DNA of 6,165 nucleotides from Betaproteobacteria bacterium HGW-Betaproteobacteria-20 (GCA_002842195.1 PHCL01000092.1:1-6165); one strand, 5' to 3'; counted from the stretch's first letter, positions 1-5,908 are shown. Made by a program: numbers and translations. The notes: generated by a model not told the origin, from the sequence alone.

Positions 1-189
1 TAACTCATTTTGCGTGTGCTTATCGTAATCTGTAGGATTGTAGCAAAAGGCGCAATGCAATGGGCAGCGATAGGTCACCTCTGCCAGCAACCACAGCGGC
101 TGTGTATGTGTTGCATTGGCTGCCACGCCATTGTTTTGAGCATGCACAACTTTTTGCACAGCTGATTCACCTAAAGAGGCTTGTGTCAT
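1..189 (-). CDS. pqqE: PqqE, PqqA peptide cyclase (radical SAM), N-terminal 63 residues; cut by window edge
   Basis: PqqE uses S-adenosylmethionine and an iron-sulfur cluster to form the carbon-carbon bond between the Glu and Tyr side chains of PqqA, while PqqA is bound to PqqD. Only the first 63 codons are present; the gene runs off the left edge. The family signature [16 protein letters not shown] is at residues 31-46, and the cluster-binding CxxxCxxC motif is complete (C42, C46, C49), followed by YNP. The start is set by an AGGAG ribosome site 7 nt upstream of the ATG. That gives about 30 residues before PLWLLAE, against roughly 10 in the Klebsiella protein; the extra part is Ala/Asn/Gln/His-rich and looks disordered. 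The gene is separate from pqqD (59-nt gap), not fused. The C-terminal SPASM domain, with its auxiliary clusters, lies outside the window and cannot be checked. Confidence 0.96.
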   Translation of the reverse strand, partial: MTQASLGESAVQKVVHAQNNGVAANATHTQPLWLLAEVTYRCPLHCAFCYNPTDYDKHTQNEL

Positions 190-196
190 TTTGCTA

Positions 197-201
197 CTCC
201 T
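197..201 (-). promoter_or_regulatory. Ribosome binding site of pqqE (decides start)
   Basis: AGGAG on the minus strand, 7 nt before the ATG at 189-187. It is one of the best ribosome sites in the window and supports the long N-terminus of PqqE over a start closer to the radical SAM motif. No in-frame ATG occurs between this start and PLWLLAE. Confidence 0.8.
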
Positions 202-213
202 AAATTCTCTGCG

Positions 214-244
214 CTGTCATTGCGGTCTCAACCCGTGATGACAG
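214..244 (-). repeat. Hairpin in the pqqD-pqqE spacer
   Basis: A perfect 7-bp inverted repeat has arms at 214-220 and 238-244 (CTGTCAT/ATGACAG). Inside it, after a 2x2 internal loop, 3 further pairs (223-225 with 233-235) close a 7-nt loop. It begins 4 nt after the pqqD stop codon and ends 12 nt before the pqqE ribosome site, so it does not mask that site. No U-run follows it, so I do not call it a terminator. A role in mRNA processing or in protecting the upstream message is possible but inferred. Confidence 0.55.
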
Positions 245-248
245 AAGC

Positions 249-533
249 TTAAGTTACTTTGCGTAACCAACCTTTACTCACTGCCAGCTCAAACATACCA
301 ATAATATCGGCATCAATGCCTTCTGCTTCTGGAAAAGTTGCTTTTAAATCAGCCACAATCTCGCCGACCGTCACTTTACCATCCAACCGTTTTAATATTT
401 CTCCGGCTCCACCGTGTAGTTTGACCATGCCTTCAGGAAAAAGTATTACATAATTTTGTTGCGCCTCTTCCCATTGAAAGCGATGGTGGTGTGCAAGCGC
501 ATAGATATCTGCAGGTTGTATATGATTGGTCAT
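249..533 (-). CDS. pqqD: PqqD, PqqA-binding peptide chaperone
   Basis: PqqD is a small winged-helix (RRE-type) protein that binds the PqqA precursor and presents it to the radical SAM enzyme PqqE; it acts in the cytoplasm. At 94 residues it has normal family length. The typical core is present: RFQWEEAQQNYVILFPEGMV near residues 18-37, then the helical part with GEIL, the DGKVTVGEIVADL segment and the C-terminal GWL. It starts 11 nt after the pqqC stop, with only a weak AAGA-like ribosome site in that spacer, so its translation probably depends on coupling to pqqC. It is a stand-alone protein here, not the PqqC-PqqD fusion found in Methylobacterium. Confidence 0.97.
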   Translation of the reverse strand: MTNHIQPADIYALAHHHRFQWEEAQQNYVILFPEGMVKLHGGAGEILKRLDGKVTVGEIVADLKATFPEAEGIDADIIGMFELAVSKGWLRKVT

Positions 534-544
534 GGTTATTTTTC

Positions 545-1318
545 TTAACTGACATTCATTACCGGCTGGCGTAAATAATCACGCCCTTCCACTTTAATAT
601 CAGTGCATTGCAACATAATCGCATCAGCCATTACCCATAACACATCCAATTTAAACTGCAGAATTTCCAGCGCACGCTCTTGCAATTCGCGGCTTTGGCT
701 AAAGTAATCCAAAGTCACGGCCAAACCCTGCTCAACGTCACGACGCGCTTGCGTTAGGCGATTCTTAAAATACTGCATACCTTCTTTGTCAATCCAGGGA
801 TACATATCAGGCCATGAATCAATACGCTGCTGATGAATGTGCGGTGCGAATAGCTCAGTTAAACTTGAACACACTGACTCCTGCCATGGGCGTTGTTTTG
901 CGAAATTGATATACGCATCTACTGCAAATTTGGTGCCAGGCGCCACCAGTTTAAGCGACATAATGTCATCACGGGTTAAACCGACTGCTGCGCCTAAATG
1001 AATCCAGGCTTCAATCCCGCCATCACCGCCTTCAGCAATCTGGCCACTGCCATCATGGTCAAAAATACGCTGAATCCAGCCACGACGAAGTTCACGATCA
1101 GGACAGTTTGACAGAATTGCAGCGTCCTTCATAGGAATGGCAATTTGATAATAATAACGATTAGCCACCCATGACTGCATTTGTGCTTGCGTCAATTTAC
1201 CTTCGTACATCAACACATGAATAGGATGATAAATATGGTAACCCTTGCCTTTTTCACGTAATTTCGCCTCAAACTCTTCACGCGTCCAAGGTAGTTTATT
1301 GTTTGTAATTGCGTTCAT
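545..1318 (-). CDS. pqqC: PqqC, pyrroloquinoline-quinone synthase
   Basis: PqqC carries out the last step of PQQ synthesis, a cofactor-free ring closure and eight-electron oxidation using oxygen. The 257-residue protein is an all-helical PqqC/TenA-fold enzyme of near-usual length (about 250). Aligned from memory to the Klebsiella enzyme, the active-site residues are all kept: H28, H88 (in FDHDG), Y136, H162, R165, Y183 and R187, matching H24, H84, Y128, H154, R157, Y175 and R179. A 4-residue longer loop ([12 protein letters not shown]) follows FDHDG compared with Klebsiella; such loops vary in the family. The start is supported by a TAGGAGA ribosome site that overlaps the pqqB stop codon, with a 9-nt gap between the genes, so the two are probably translationally coupled. 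Confidence 0.98.
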   Translation of the reverse strand: MNAITNNKLPWTREEFEAKLREKGKGYHIYHPIHVLMYEGKLTQAQMQSWVANRYYYQIAIPMKDAAILSNCPDRELRRGWIQRIFDHDGSGQIAEGGDGGIEAWIHLGAAVGLTRDDIMSLKLVAPGTKFAVDAYINFAKQRPWQESVCSSLTELFAPHIHQQRIDSWPDMYPWIDKEGMQYFKNRLTQARRDVEQGLAVTLDYFSQSRELQERALEILQFKLDVLWVMADAIMLQCTDIKVEGRDYLRQPVMNVS

Positions 1319-1323
1319 CTGTA

Positions 1324-1330
1324 TCTCCTA
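1324..1330 (-). promoter_or_regulatory. pqqC ribosome binding site overlapping the pqqB stop
   Basis: The minus-strand sequence TAGGAGA contains both the pqqB stop codon TAG (1330-1328) and the core AGGAG (1329-1325) for pqqC, 6 nt before its ATG. Ribosomes ending pqqB are placed directly on the pqqC start region. Confidence 0.75.
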
Positions 1331-2245
1331 AAGTATGATGTCCATGCCATCATAAGCAACTTCAATTTTATGTTGATTTAAGATAGCTCTTTCTGCGGAA
1401 TCTTCTCTTAAAATCGGGTTAGTATTGTTGATGTGAATCAACACTTTTCGCACATCGCCGAATTTATCTAAGTCCTCAATCATGCCGTTTTTACCAGATT
1501 GTGGATTATGACCAATGCTACGTGCAGTTTTGGTCATCAATCCTAAATCAAGCATCTCGGTATCGGTCCAGAACGTGCCATCCACCATGATGCAATCGGC
1601 TTGATTCATTAACTCAGGCAAGTGCGGCTCAACCGATTCCAAACCCGGTGAATACCAGCACTTTTTACCTGTACTGATTTCTTCAATCAATACACCAATC
1701 GTGTCGCCCGCCTGTGGGTTATTACGGTGTGGGGAGTATGGTGGCGCGGCGCTTTTAAGTGCAACTGTGGTAAATTTAAGATTAGGCACATTAGGCATGG
1801 TAAAACTGGTTTTTCCATCAATCGGCACTTGATGATGATTGATGCCGCAGTAGTGCCCGAGAATATTCAGGACCTGGTTACCGCTGGTTAAATCCTCATA
1901 CACCATATCGGTACAATAAACTTCACGTTTCACCTGGCCTTCGCGCAACATAAATAAACCTGTTGTATGGTCAATTTGCGCATCAATCAACACAATGGCT
2001 TGAATACCCGTATCACGAATTGCCCGGCCTGGCTGTAAAGGCGCGAAATCCTGAATTTGTTGCAAGACATCGGGCGAAGCATTAAACAACACCCAATTAA
2101 TGCCATCGCCACTCACGCAGATAGAAGACTGCGTACGCTTGGTCGCTTTGATTGTGCCTTTGCGCAAACCGTCACAATTGAAACAATTGCAGTTCCATTG
2201 TGGAAAACCACCGCCTGCGCCTGCGCCTAATACATGTATATGCAT
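1328..2245 (-). CDS. pqqB: PqqB, metallo-beta-lactamase-fold oxygenase of PQQ synthesis
   Basis: PqqB belongs to the metallo-beta-lactamase superfamily. It was long suggested to be a PQQ carrier; later work assigns it iron-dependent hydroxylation of the Tyr ring in the crosslinked Glu-Tyr intermediate, supplying the substrate for PqqC. The 305-residue length is standard. The N-terminus HVLGAGAGGGFPQWNCNC is diagnostic, with a Cys cluster C19, C21, C24 typical of a structural zinc site. The active-site motif is D88-A-Q90-I-D92-H93 rather than the usual HxHxDH, as expected for PqqB. There is no signal peptide, so it is cytoplasmic. The ATG has only a poor ribosome site, and the gene lies 88 nt after pqqA behind a terminator hairpin, both of which should lower its expression relative to pqqA. 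Confidence 0.98.
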   Translation of the reverse strand: MHIHVLGAGAGGGFPQWNCNCFNCDGLRKGTIKATKRTQSSICVSGDGINWVLFNASPDVLQQIQDFAPLQPGRAIRDTGIQAIVLIDAQIDHTTGLFMLREGQVKREVYCTDMVYEDLTSGNQVLNILGHYCGINHHQVPIDGKTSFTMPNVPNLKFTTVALKSAAPPYSPHRNNPQAGDTIGVLIEEISTGKKCWYSPGLESVEPHLPELMNQADCIMVDGTFWTDTEMLDLGLMTKTARSIGHNPQSGKNGMIEDLDKFGDVRKVLIHINNTNPILREDSAERAILNQHKIEVAYDGMDIIL

Positions 2246-2284
2246 AATTTTCTACTTACTTAAAATGTATTACTATTTAAAAAT

Positions 2285-2314
2285 AAAAAAGGCTGTCTTG
2301 CGGCAGCCTTTTTT
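2285..2314 (-). terminator. Intrinsic terminator/attenuator between pqqA and pqqB
   Basis: A perfect 11-bp inverted repeat (arms 2304-2314 and 2285-2295, reading AAAAAAGGCTG and CAGCCTTTTTT in the transcript) has an 8-nt loop, and its 3' arm ends in six U followed by AUUUUUAAAU. This is a textbook rho-independent shape. It sits inside the operon, so partial read-through would give much pqqA message and less pqqBCDE message. Hairpins in this position are known in other pqq operons. The sequence is symmetric enough to work on the plus strand too, but no plus-strand gene needs it. Confidence 0.88.
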
Positions 2315-2334
2315 GATTAGCGTTAAAGGCTAAT
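2305..2334 (-). promoter_or_regulatory. Candidate alternative pairing (antiterminator) after pqqA
   Basis: In the transcript, AGCCUUU (2331-2325), directly after the pqqA stop, is complementary over 7 nt to AAAGGCU (2311-2305), which is part of the terminator's 5' arm. A third element, the 6-bp hairpin AUUAGC/GCUAAU (2334-2329 with 2321-2316, 7-nt loop), competes with it. Thus either the small hairpin plus the terminator forms, or the 7-bp helix that breaks the terminator. The pairings are read directly from the sequence; a regulatory switch is inference, since the 11-bp terminator is likely the more stable state. Confidence 0.35.
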
Positions 2335-2405
2335 TACTTGTTCATTACGTACATTGTAACTTCAAAGCCAAAACGCATTTCTGTAGCTGCTGGTTTAGTC
2401 CACAT
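2334..2405 (-). CDS. pqqA: PqqA, PQQ precursor peptide (23 residues)
   Basis: PqqA is the ribosomally made peptide whose Glu and Tyr side chains become PQQ. The 23-codon frame begins MWTKPA and contains FGFEVTMY, with the two precursor residues at E15 and Y19 in the required E-x-x-x-Y spacing; length and positions match the Klebsiella peptide. Conserved W2, K4, P5, A6, R11 and G13 are also present. A good AAGGAA ribosome site lies 7 nt before the ATG. The gene is first in the pqq cluster, has its own probable promoter 28 nt upstream, and is followed by an attenuator that should keep its message in excess. Identification is secure despite the short length because the family motif and the adjacent pqqB agree. 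Confidence 0.97.
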   Translation of the reverse strand: MWTKPAATEMRFGFEVTMYVMNK

Positions 2406-2412
2406 GATAAAT

Positions 2413-2418
2413 TTCCTT
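2413..2418 (-). promoter_or_regulatory. Ribosome binding site of pqqA
   Basis: AAGGAA on the minus strand, 7 nt upstream of the pqqA ATG at 2405-2403. It is clearly stronger than the sites in front of pqqB and pqqD, which fits high output of the precursor peptide. It confirms the start at MWTKP. Confidence 0.75.
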
Positions 2419-2432
2419 TTAAGTAGTTTTTG

Positions 2433-2491
2433 ATTTTAGTCACTTCCAAATGGCCGTAACGTGAGAAGCATTTTGCGCTCTATGTAACGTG
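2433..2491 (-). promoter_or_regulatory. Probable pqqA promoter with CACGTTAC direct repeats
   Basis: Within the 142-nt spacer between the DAHP synthase gene and pqqA, a TAAAAT hexamer (2438-2433) is a good -10 element, placing transcription start near 2426 and a leader of about 20 nt. No good -35 box lies at 15-18 bp. Instead the 8-bp sequence CACGTTAC occurs twice, at 2456-2463 and 2484-2491, exactly 28 bp apart, with centres near -34 and -62. A copy replacing the -35 region is what an activator-dependent promoter would look like. The repeats and hexamer are visible; the promoter call and the activator are inferred. Confidence 0.4.
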
Positions 2492-2547
2492 GGCAATACC
2501 GAAAATTACTGGTAAAGCACTAAGTAAATTCATGATGCGGACATCCG

Positions 2548-3693
2548 TTAAACTTCACCGTTAAGATGTTTTTGGCGGCGCATACGCACTGCTGCTGCCA
2601 GTTCTTCCAATAATTCAACGGAATCTTGCCAGCCTAAACAGGCATCAGTGATTGATTGCCCATAAGCCAGTTCACCGCCTATCGAGTATTCCTGGCGGCC
2701 TTCGTTCAGGTGCGATTCAATCATCACCCCCATAATACGGCTATCTCCAGTAGAGATCTGTGCGGCAACATCGCGCGCCACATCTTTTTGTCGATTAAAA
2801 TCTTTACTACTGTTAGCGTGGCTGCAATCAATCATTAACATTGGCGTCAAGCCTGCATCTGCCAGCTTTGCACAAACGTCATTGACACTGATAGCGTCAT
2901 AATTAGGTGTTTTTCCGCCACGTAAAATTACATGGCAATCATCGTTACCTGTGGTTGAAAAAATCGCTGAGGTGCCCTCTTTAGTAAAAGAAAGAAAATG
3001 ATGCGGGCTCGATGCCGTTTTAATGGCGTCTATCGCTACGCGCACACCACCGTCTGTACCATTTTTAAAGCCTACAGGACAAGATAAGCCAGAAGACAAT
3101 TCACGATGTACCTGTGATTCCGTGGTACGTGCGCCAATGGCACCCCAACTCACCAAATCTGCTGTGTATTGCGGAGTAATGGTATCTAAAAATTCAGCGC
3201 CTGCAGGCATGCCTATTTCGTTCACGTCCAGTAAAAACTTACGTGCGATTTCCAGGCCTTCATTGATTTGATAACTGCCATCAAGATGCGGATCGTTAAT
3301 CAGGCCTTTCCAACCTACTGTGGTACGCGGTTTTTCAAAATAAACACGCATCACAATTAACAAATCGGCCGCTAACTCTTTTTTAACCTCTAACAGTCGG
3401 CGCGCATATTCCATGCCTGCAGCGGTGTCGTGTATCGAGCAAGGCCCAATAATTACCAGCAAGCGGTCATCCAGTTGGTGCAAAATACGGTGAATTGCTG
3501 CGCGCGTAGTTAAGATATTATGTGTTGAATCCGCACTTTCTTTAAAGCGACCTAGCAAAGCTAATGGCGTAATCAGCGTTTTGATTTCTCTGATGCGAAC
3601 ATCATCTGTGGCAAGTTTTTCGTAAACCGTAGTTTCGTAAACTGTAGTTTCGTAAGCCGATGTGTCGGAAGCTGAAATTCTGTTATTGGTCAT
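2548..3693 (-). CDS. aroG: 3-deoxy-7-phosphoheptulonate (DAHP) synthase, class I, AroG-like
   Basis: It condenses phosphoenolpyruvate and erythrose 4-phosphate to DAHP, the first step of the shikimate pathway. The 381-residue protein aligns without gaps over most of its length with E. coli AroG, shifted by 24 residues. Metal ligands C85, H292, E326 and D350 and the substrate motif KPRTTVGWKG (121-130) are present. Most positions linked to phenylalanine inhibition in E. coli AroG are kept (D30, D31, D170, P174, L203, S204, F233, S235), suggesting the Phe-sensitive type, but F245 stands where E. coli has V221. The 24 extra N-terminal residues include a YETTV tandem repeat. The start overlaps the hisC stop as ATGA, which supports this start and coupling; the ribosome site is weak. 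Which isoenzyme name (aroG, aroF or aroH) fits best cannot be settled from sequence alone. Confidence 0.95.
   Translation of the reverse strand: MTNNRISASDTSAYETTVYETTVYEKLATDDVRIREIKTLITPLALLGRFKESADSTHNILTTRAAIHRILHQLDDRLLVIIGPCSIHDTAAGMEYARRLLEVKKELAADLLIVMRVYFEKPRTTVGWKGLINDPHLDGSYQINEGLEIARKFLLDVNEIGMPAGAEFLDTITPQYTADLVSWGAIGARTTESQVHRELSSGLSCPVGFKNGTDGGVRVAIDAIKTASSPHHFLSFTKEGTSAIFSTTGNDDCHVILRGGKTPNYDAISVNDVCAKLADAGLTPMLMIDCSHANSSKDFNRQKDVARDVAAQISTGDSRIMGVMIESHLNEGRQEYSIGGELAYGQSITDACLGWQDSVELLEELAAAVRMRRQKHLNGEV
3621..3655 (-). repeat. 15-bp tandem repeat in the DAHP synthase 5' coding region
   Basis: Two 15-bp units (3621-3635 and 3636-3650) differ at one base and are followed by the start of a third, cgtaa at 3651-3655. 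Each unit encodes Tyr-Glu-Thr-Thr-Val in slightly shifted phase, giving YETTVYETTVYE at residues 14-25. The unit length is a multiple of three, so copy-number change would keep the frame. Confidence 0.85.
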
Positions 3694-4817
3694 TGGTTAT
3701 TACTTTTTAAAATTTGTTCCAGCACAGTTAGGAATCGTGCATTTTCGTTGAATAAGCCAATGCTTACCCGCAAGTAATCTGGCATTTCATAATTGGCAAT
3801 TGGTCGTACAATCACGCCGTTTTGCAGTAACTGCTGGTTCACACTTAAAGCATTTTTCACCTTAAAACTTACAAAATTTGCACTCGATGGAATGTATTCT
3901 AACTCTAATTTATTGAAGCCTTGGATCAATTGCACCATACCCGCCTGATTCAACGCATAACTACGCGCCACAAAATCATCATCTGCCAGCGAAGCAACGG
4001 CCGCCGCTTGCGCGATTGAATTCACATTAAACGGCTGGCGCACACGGTTGAACATATCCGCAACATCAGTGTGCATTAAGCCAAAACCGATTCGCAAGCC
4101 AGCTAAACCATAGGCTTTTGAAAAAGTGCGGGAAATAATAAGATTATCAAACTCGCTTAACCAGTTAATTGCCTCAGATTTATGTTCGGCAGATAAATAC
4201 TCATCATAAGCTTCATCTAAAACCACTAATACGTTAGCTGGAACTTGTTTCAAAAAGGTTTTTAACCCATCTTTTGCAATTAAAGTCCCTGTCGGATTAT
4301 TCGGGTTAGCAATAAAGATTAAACGCGTTTTTGGTGTAATAACCTTAAGAAATCCTTCTAAATCATGCGCGTAATTGCTTGCTGGTACAACCACACCGGT
4401 TGCACCTACCGCTTGCGTTACTAATGGGTATACCGCAAATGCATGTTGTGAATAAATAGCTTCACAACCCGCATGTAAAAAAGCTCTGGCAGCCAATTCT
4501 AAAATATCATTTGATCCATTACCAAACACAATTTGACTGTGTTCAACATTAAATTTTTTGGCGACCAGATCACGCAAGGCAAAGCTATTGCCATCTGGAT
4601 AACGAGCAATTTCACCTATCGCTTTTTCCACCGCCATTTGCGCTTTAGGGCTCATACCCAGCGGATTTTCGTTTGAAGCCAGCTTAACGATATCAGCTTC
4701 GTTTAAACCCATTTCGCGCGCAAGCTCACTGATGGGTTTGCCGCCTTGATATGGTGCAATAGAACGAATGTAATCAGGGGCCAACTCAGATAAATTACAA
4801 CAAGACAATAAACTCAT
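3690..4817 (-). CDS. hisC: Histidinol-phosphate aminotransferase family, class I/II PLP enzyme
   Basis: HisC transfers an amino group from glutamate to imidazole acetol phosphate in histidine synthesis; close relatives also act on phenylpyruvate and hydroxyphenylpyruvate. The 375-residue length fits the HisC2 group. Visible motifs are SNENPLG (48-54), GNGSND (99-104), NPNNPTG (171-177), DEAYDEY (201-207), and the PLP lysine K234 in SRTFSKAYGLAGLR, with R242 following. The gene lies between pheA and the DAHP synthase rather than in a his operon, so an added or main role in making Phe and Tyr is likely but inferred. It starts 8 nt after pheA, with a modest ribosome site overlapping the pheA stop, and ends in an ATGA overlap with the next gene. 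Confidence 0.95.
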   Translation of the reverse strand: MSLLSCCNLSELAPDYIRSIAPYQGGKPISELAREMGLNEADIVKLASNENPLGMSPKAQMAVEKAIGEIARYPDGNSFALRDLVAKKFNVEHSQIVFGNGSNDILELAARAFLHAGCEAIYSQHAFAVYPLVTQAVGATGVVVPASNYAHDLEGFLKVITPKTRLIFIANPNNPTGTLIAKDGLKTFLKQVPANVLVVLDEAYDEYLSAEHKSEAINWLSEFDNLIISRTFSKAYGLAGLRIGFGLMHTDVADMFNRVRQPFNVNSIAQAAAVASLADDDFVARSYALNQAGMVQLIQGFNKLELEYIPSSANFVSFKVKNALSVNQQLLQNGVIVRPIANYEMPDYLRVSIGLFNENARFLTVLEQILKSNNQ

Positions 4818-4825
4818 ACTAAAAC

Positions 4826-5908
4826 CTAAATAACTGCGACCGGGTAAGAACCCAACACTTTGAGTAACGAAGCGCGAAGCGCTATTTCAACTAACGCTTT
4901 ATTAACCTGCTCATCTTGATGATGGCCTTCTATGTCGACAAAAAACACATAATCCCACAATCCCTGTTTGGACGGCCGAGATTCCAGTTTAGTCATGCTC
5001 ACGCCATGTCGAGAAAGCGGCTCTAACAAATCTACCATCGCGCCGGGTCTGTTTTTTGTTACCATGACCAGTGAAGTCTTATCTTTGCCAGATGGCGCAA
5101 CATCGTGCACACCCAACACTAAAAAACGTGTGGTATTTTTTGGATCATCTTCAATATTTTCCGCCAGCACATTCAGGCCAAATAACTCAGCGGCACGTTT
5201 GCTGGCGATTGCTGCAGCAAACGTGCCGTCTGCAGCAATTAACTCATGTATCATCTGTGCCGCGCGAGCATTGCTAGTAACAGCTTCACGCTGTGCTTTT
5301 GGTAAGGTTTTACTTAGCCACTCGTGGCACTGTGCGAGTGACTGCGTGTGAGAAAATACATGTGAAATTTGTGTAATGTCCGTTTGCTGAGAAAGCAAGC
5401 AATGATGAATCGGTAAAGTAATTTCACCACAAATTTTTAATGGGCTGGCAAGTAGCAAGTCCAGTGTTAAACCTATCGCGCCTTCAGTGGAGTTTTCGAC
5501 CGGCACTACGCCATAATCGGCTAGCCCGGCTTCTACCGTACGAAAAACCTCATCAATGGAGCCACAGACTACCGCACCACAACCAAGCCCAAACTGCTTA
5601 AGTGCAGCCTCTTCGCTATACGTACCTAGCGGGCCTAAAAAAGCGATAGAAAGCTCTTTTTCCAATGCGCGGCAATTGGACATTACCGCGCGAAAAATAT
5701 TGCTGACAGCTTCATTGGAAAGCGGCCCTGCATTTTTATCCTGTAAACGGCGTAATACTTGCGCCTCACGTTCGGGGCGATAAATCACACCATCGTCTTT
5801 CAAGCTGCCAATTTGACGCGCAAGCGCAGCCCGCTCATTAACGAGCTTAAGCACTTGCTCATCAATAGCGTCTATTTGATCGCGATGTTGTTTAAGTTGT
5901 TCTGTCAT
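4826..5908 (-). CDS. pheA: PheA P-protein: chorismate mutase / prephenate dehydratase
   Basis: This bifunctional cytoplasmic enzyme turns chorismate into prephenate and then phenylpyruvate, the phenylalanine precursor. The 360-residue protein has three parts: an AroQ chorismate mutase (about 1-85) with R9, R26, K37, R47 and E48 at the expected catalytic places; prephenate dehydratase (about 87-266) with FLGPLGTYSEEAA at the start and the catalytic TTRF at 259-262; and an ACT domain (about 277-355) with GAMVDLLEP (289-297) and ESRP (309-312). The GAxV and ESRP elements form the phenylalanine site in E. coli PheA, so feedback inhibition is expected. It follows serC by 14 nt with a weak ribosome site, as part of the serC-pheA-hisC operon. 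A 14-bp inverted repeat lies within the dehydratase coding sequence. Confidence 0.98.
   Translation of the reverse strand: MTEQLKQHRDQIDAIDEQVLKLVNERAALARQIGSLKDDGVIYRPEREAQVLRRLQDKNAGPLSNEAVSNIFRAVMSNCRALEKELSIAFLGPLGTYSEEAALKQFGLGCGAVVCGSIDEVFRTVEAGLADYGVVPVENSTEGAIGLTLDLLLASPLKICGEITLPIHHCLLSQQTDITQISHVFSHTQSLAQCHEWLSKTLPKAQREAVTSNARAAQMIHELIAADGTFAAAIASKRAAELFGLNVLAENIEDDPKNTTRFLVLGVHDVAPSGKDKTSLVMVTKNRPGAMVDLLEPLSRHGVSMTKLESRPSKQGLWDYVFFVDIEGHHQDEQVNKALVEIALRASLLKVLGSYPVAVI
5191..5228 (-). repeat. 14-bp perfect inverted repeat inside pheA
   Basis: Arms at 5191-5204 (cggcacgtttgctg) and 5215-5228 are exactly complementary, with a 10-nt loop, and would form a strong mRNA hairpin. The loop-side sequence also contains the 12-bp palindrome TTGCTGCAGCAA (5209-5220), and CTGCAGCAA is repeated at 5230-5238, allowing a second, exclusive 9-bp hairpin (5208-5216 with 5231-5239). 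It encodes the Ala-rich DGTFAAAIASKRAA region of the dehydratase domain. Confidence 0.8.

Noticed and set aside
2100..2333. Plus-strand open frame running from pqqB across the pqqA-pqqB spacer
   Set aside because: It is antisense to the pqqB start and the terminator hairpin, and its sequence is composition-driven with no family resemblance.
2531..2564. Terminator after the DAHP synthase gene
   Set aside because: Only a 4-bp GATG/CATC stem (2534-2537 with 2542-2545) and a TTAACGG direct repeat are visible, with no U-run. This is too weak to call.
5319..5340. Inverted repeat CACTCG...CGAGTG inside pheA
   Set aside because: A 6-bp arm with a 10-nt loop is expected by chance in a window this size, and it has no positional context.
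4968..5351. Plus-strand open frame of 127 codons, with another (5071-5277) in a second plus-strand frame
   Set aside because: They lie wholly opposite the well-supported pheA dehydratase and ACT coding regions, show no recognisable family, and have no credible promoter or ribosome site. They are shadow frames.
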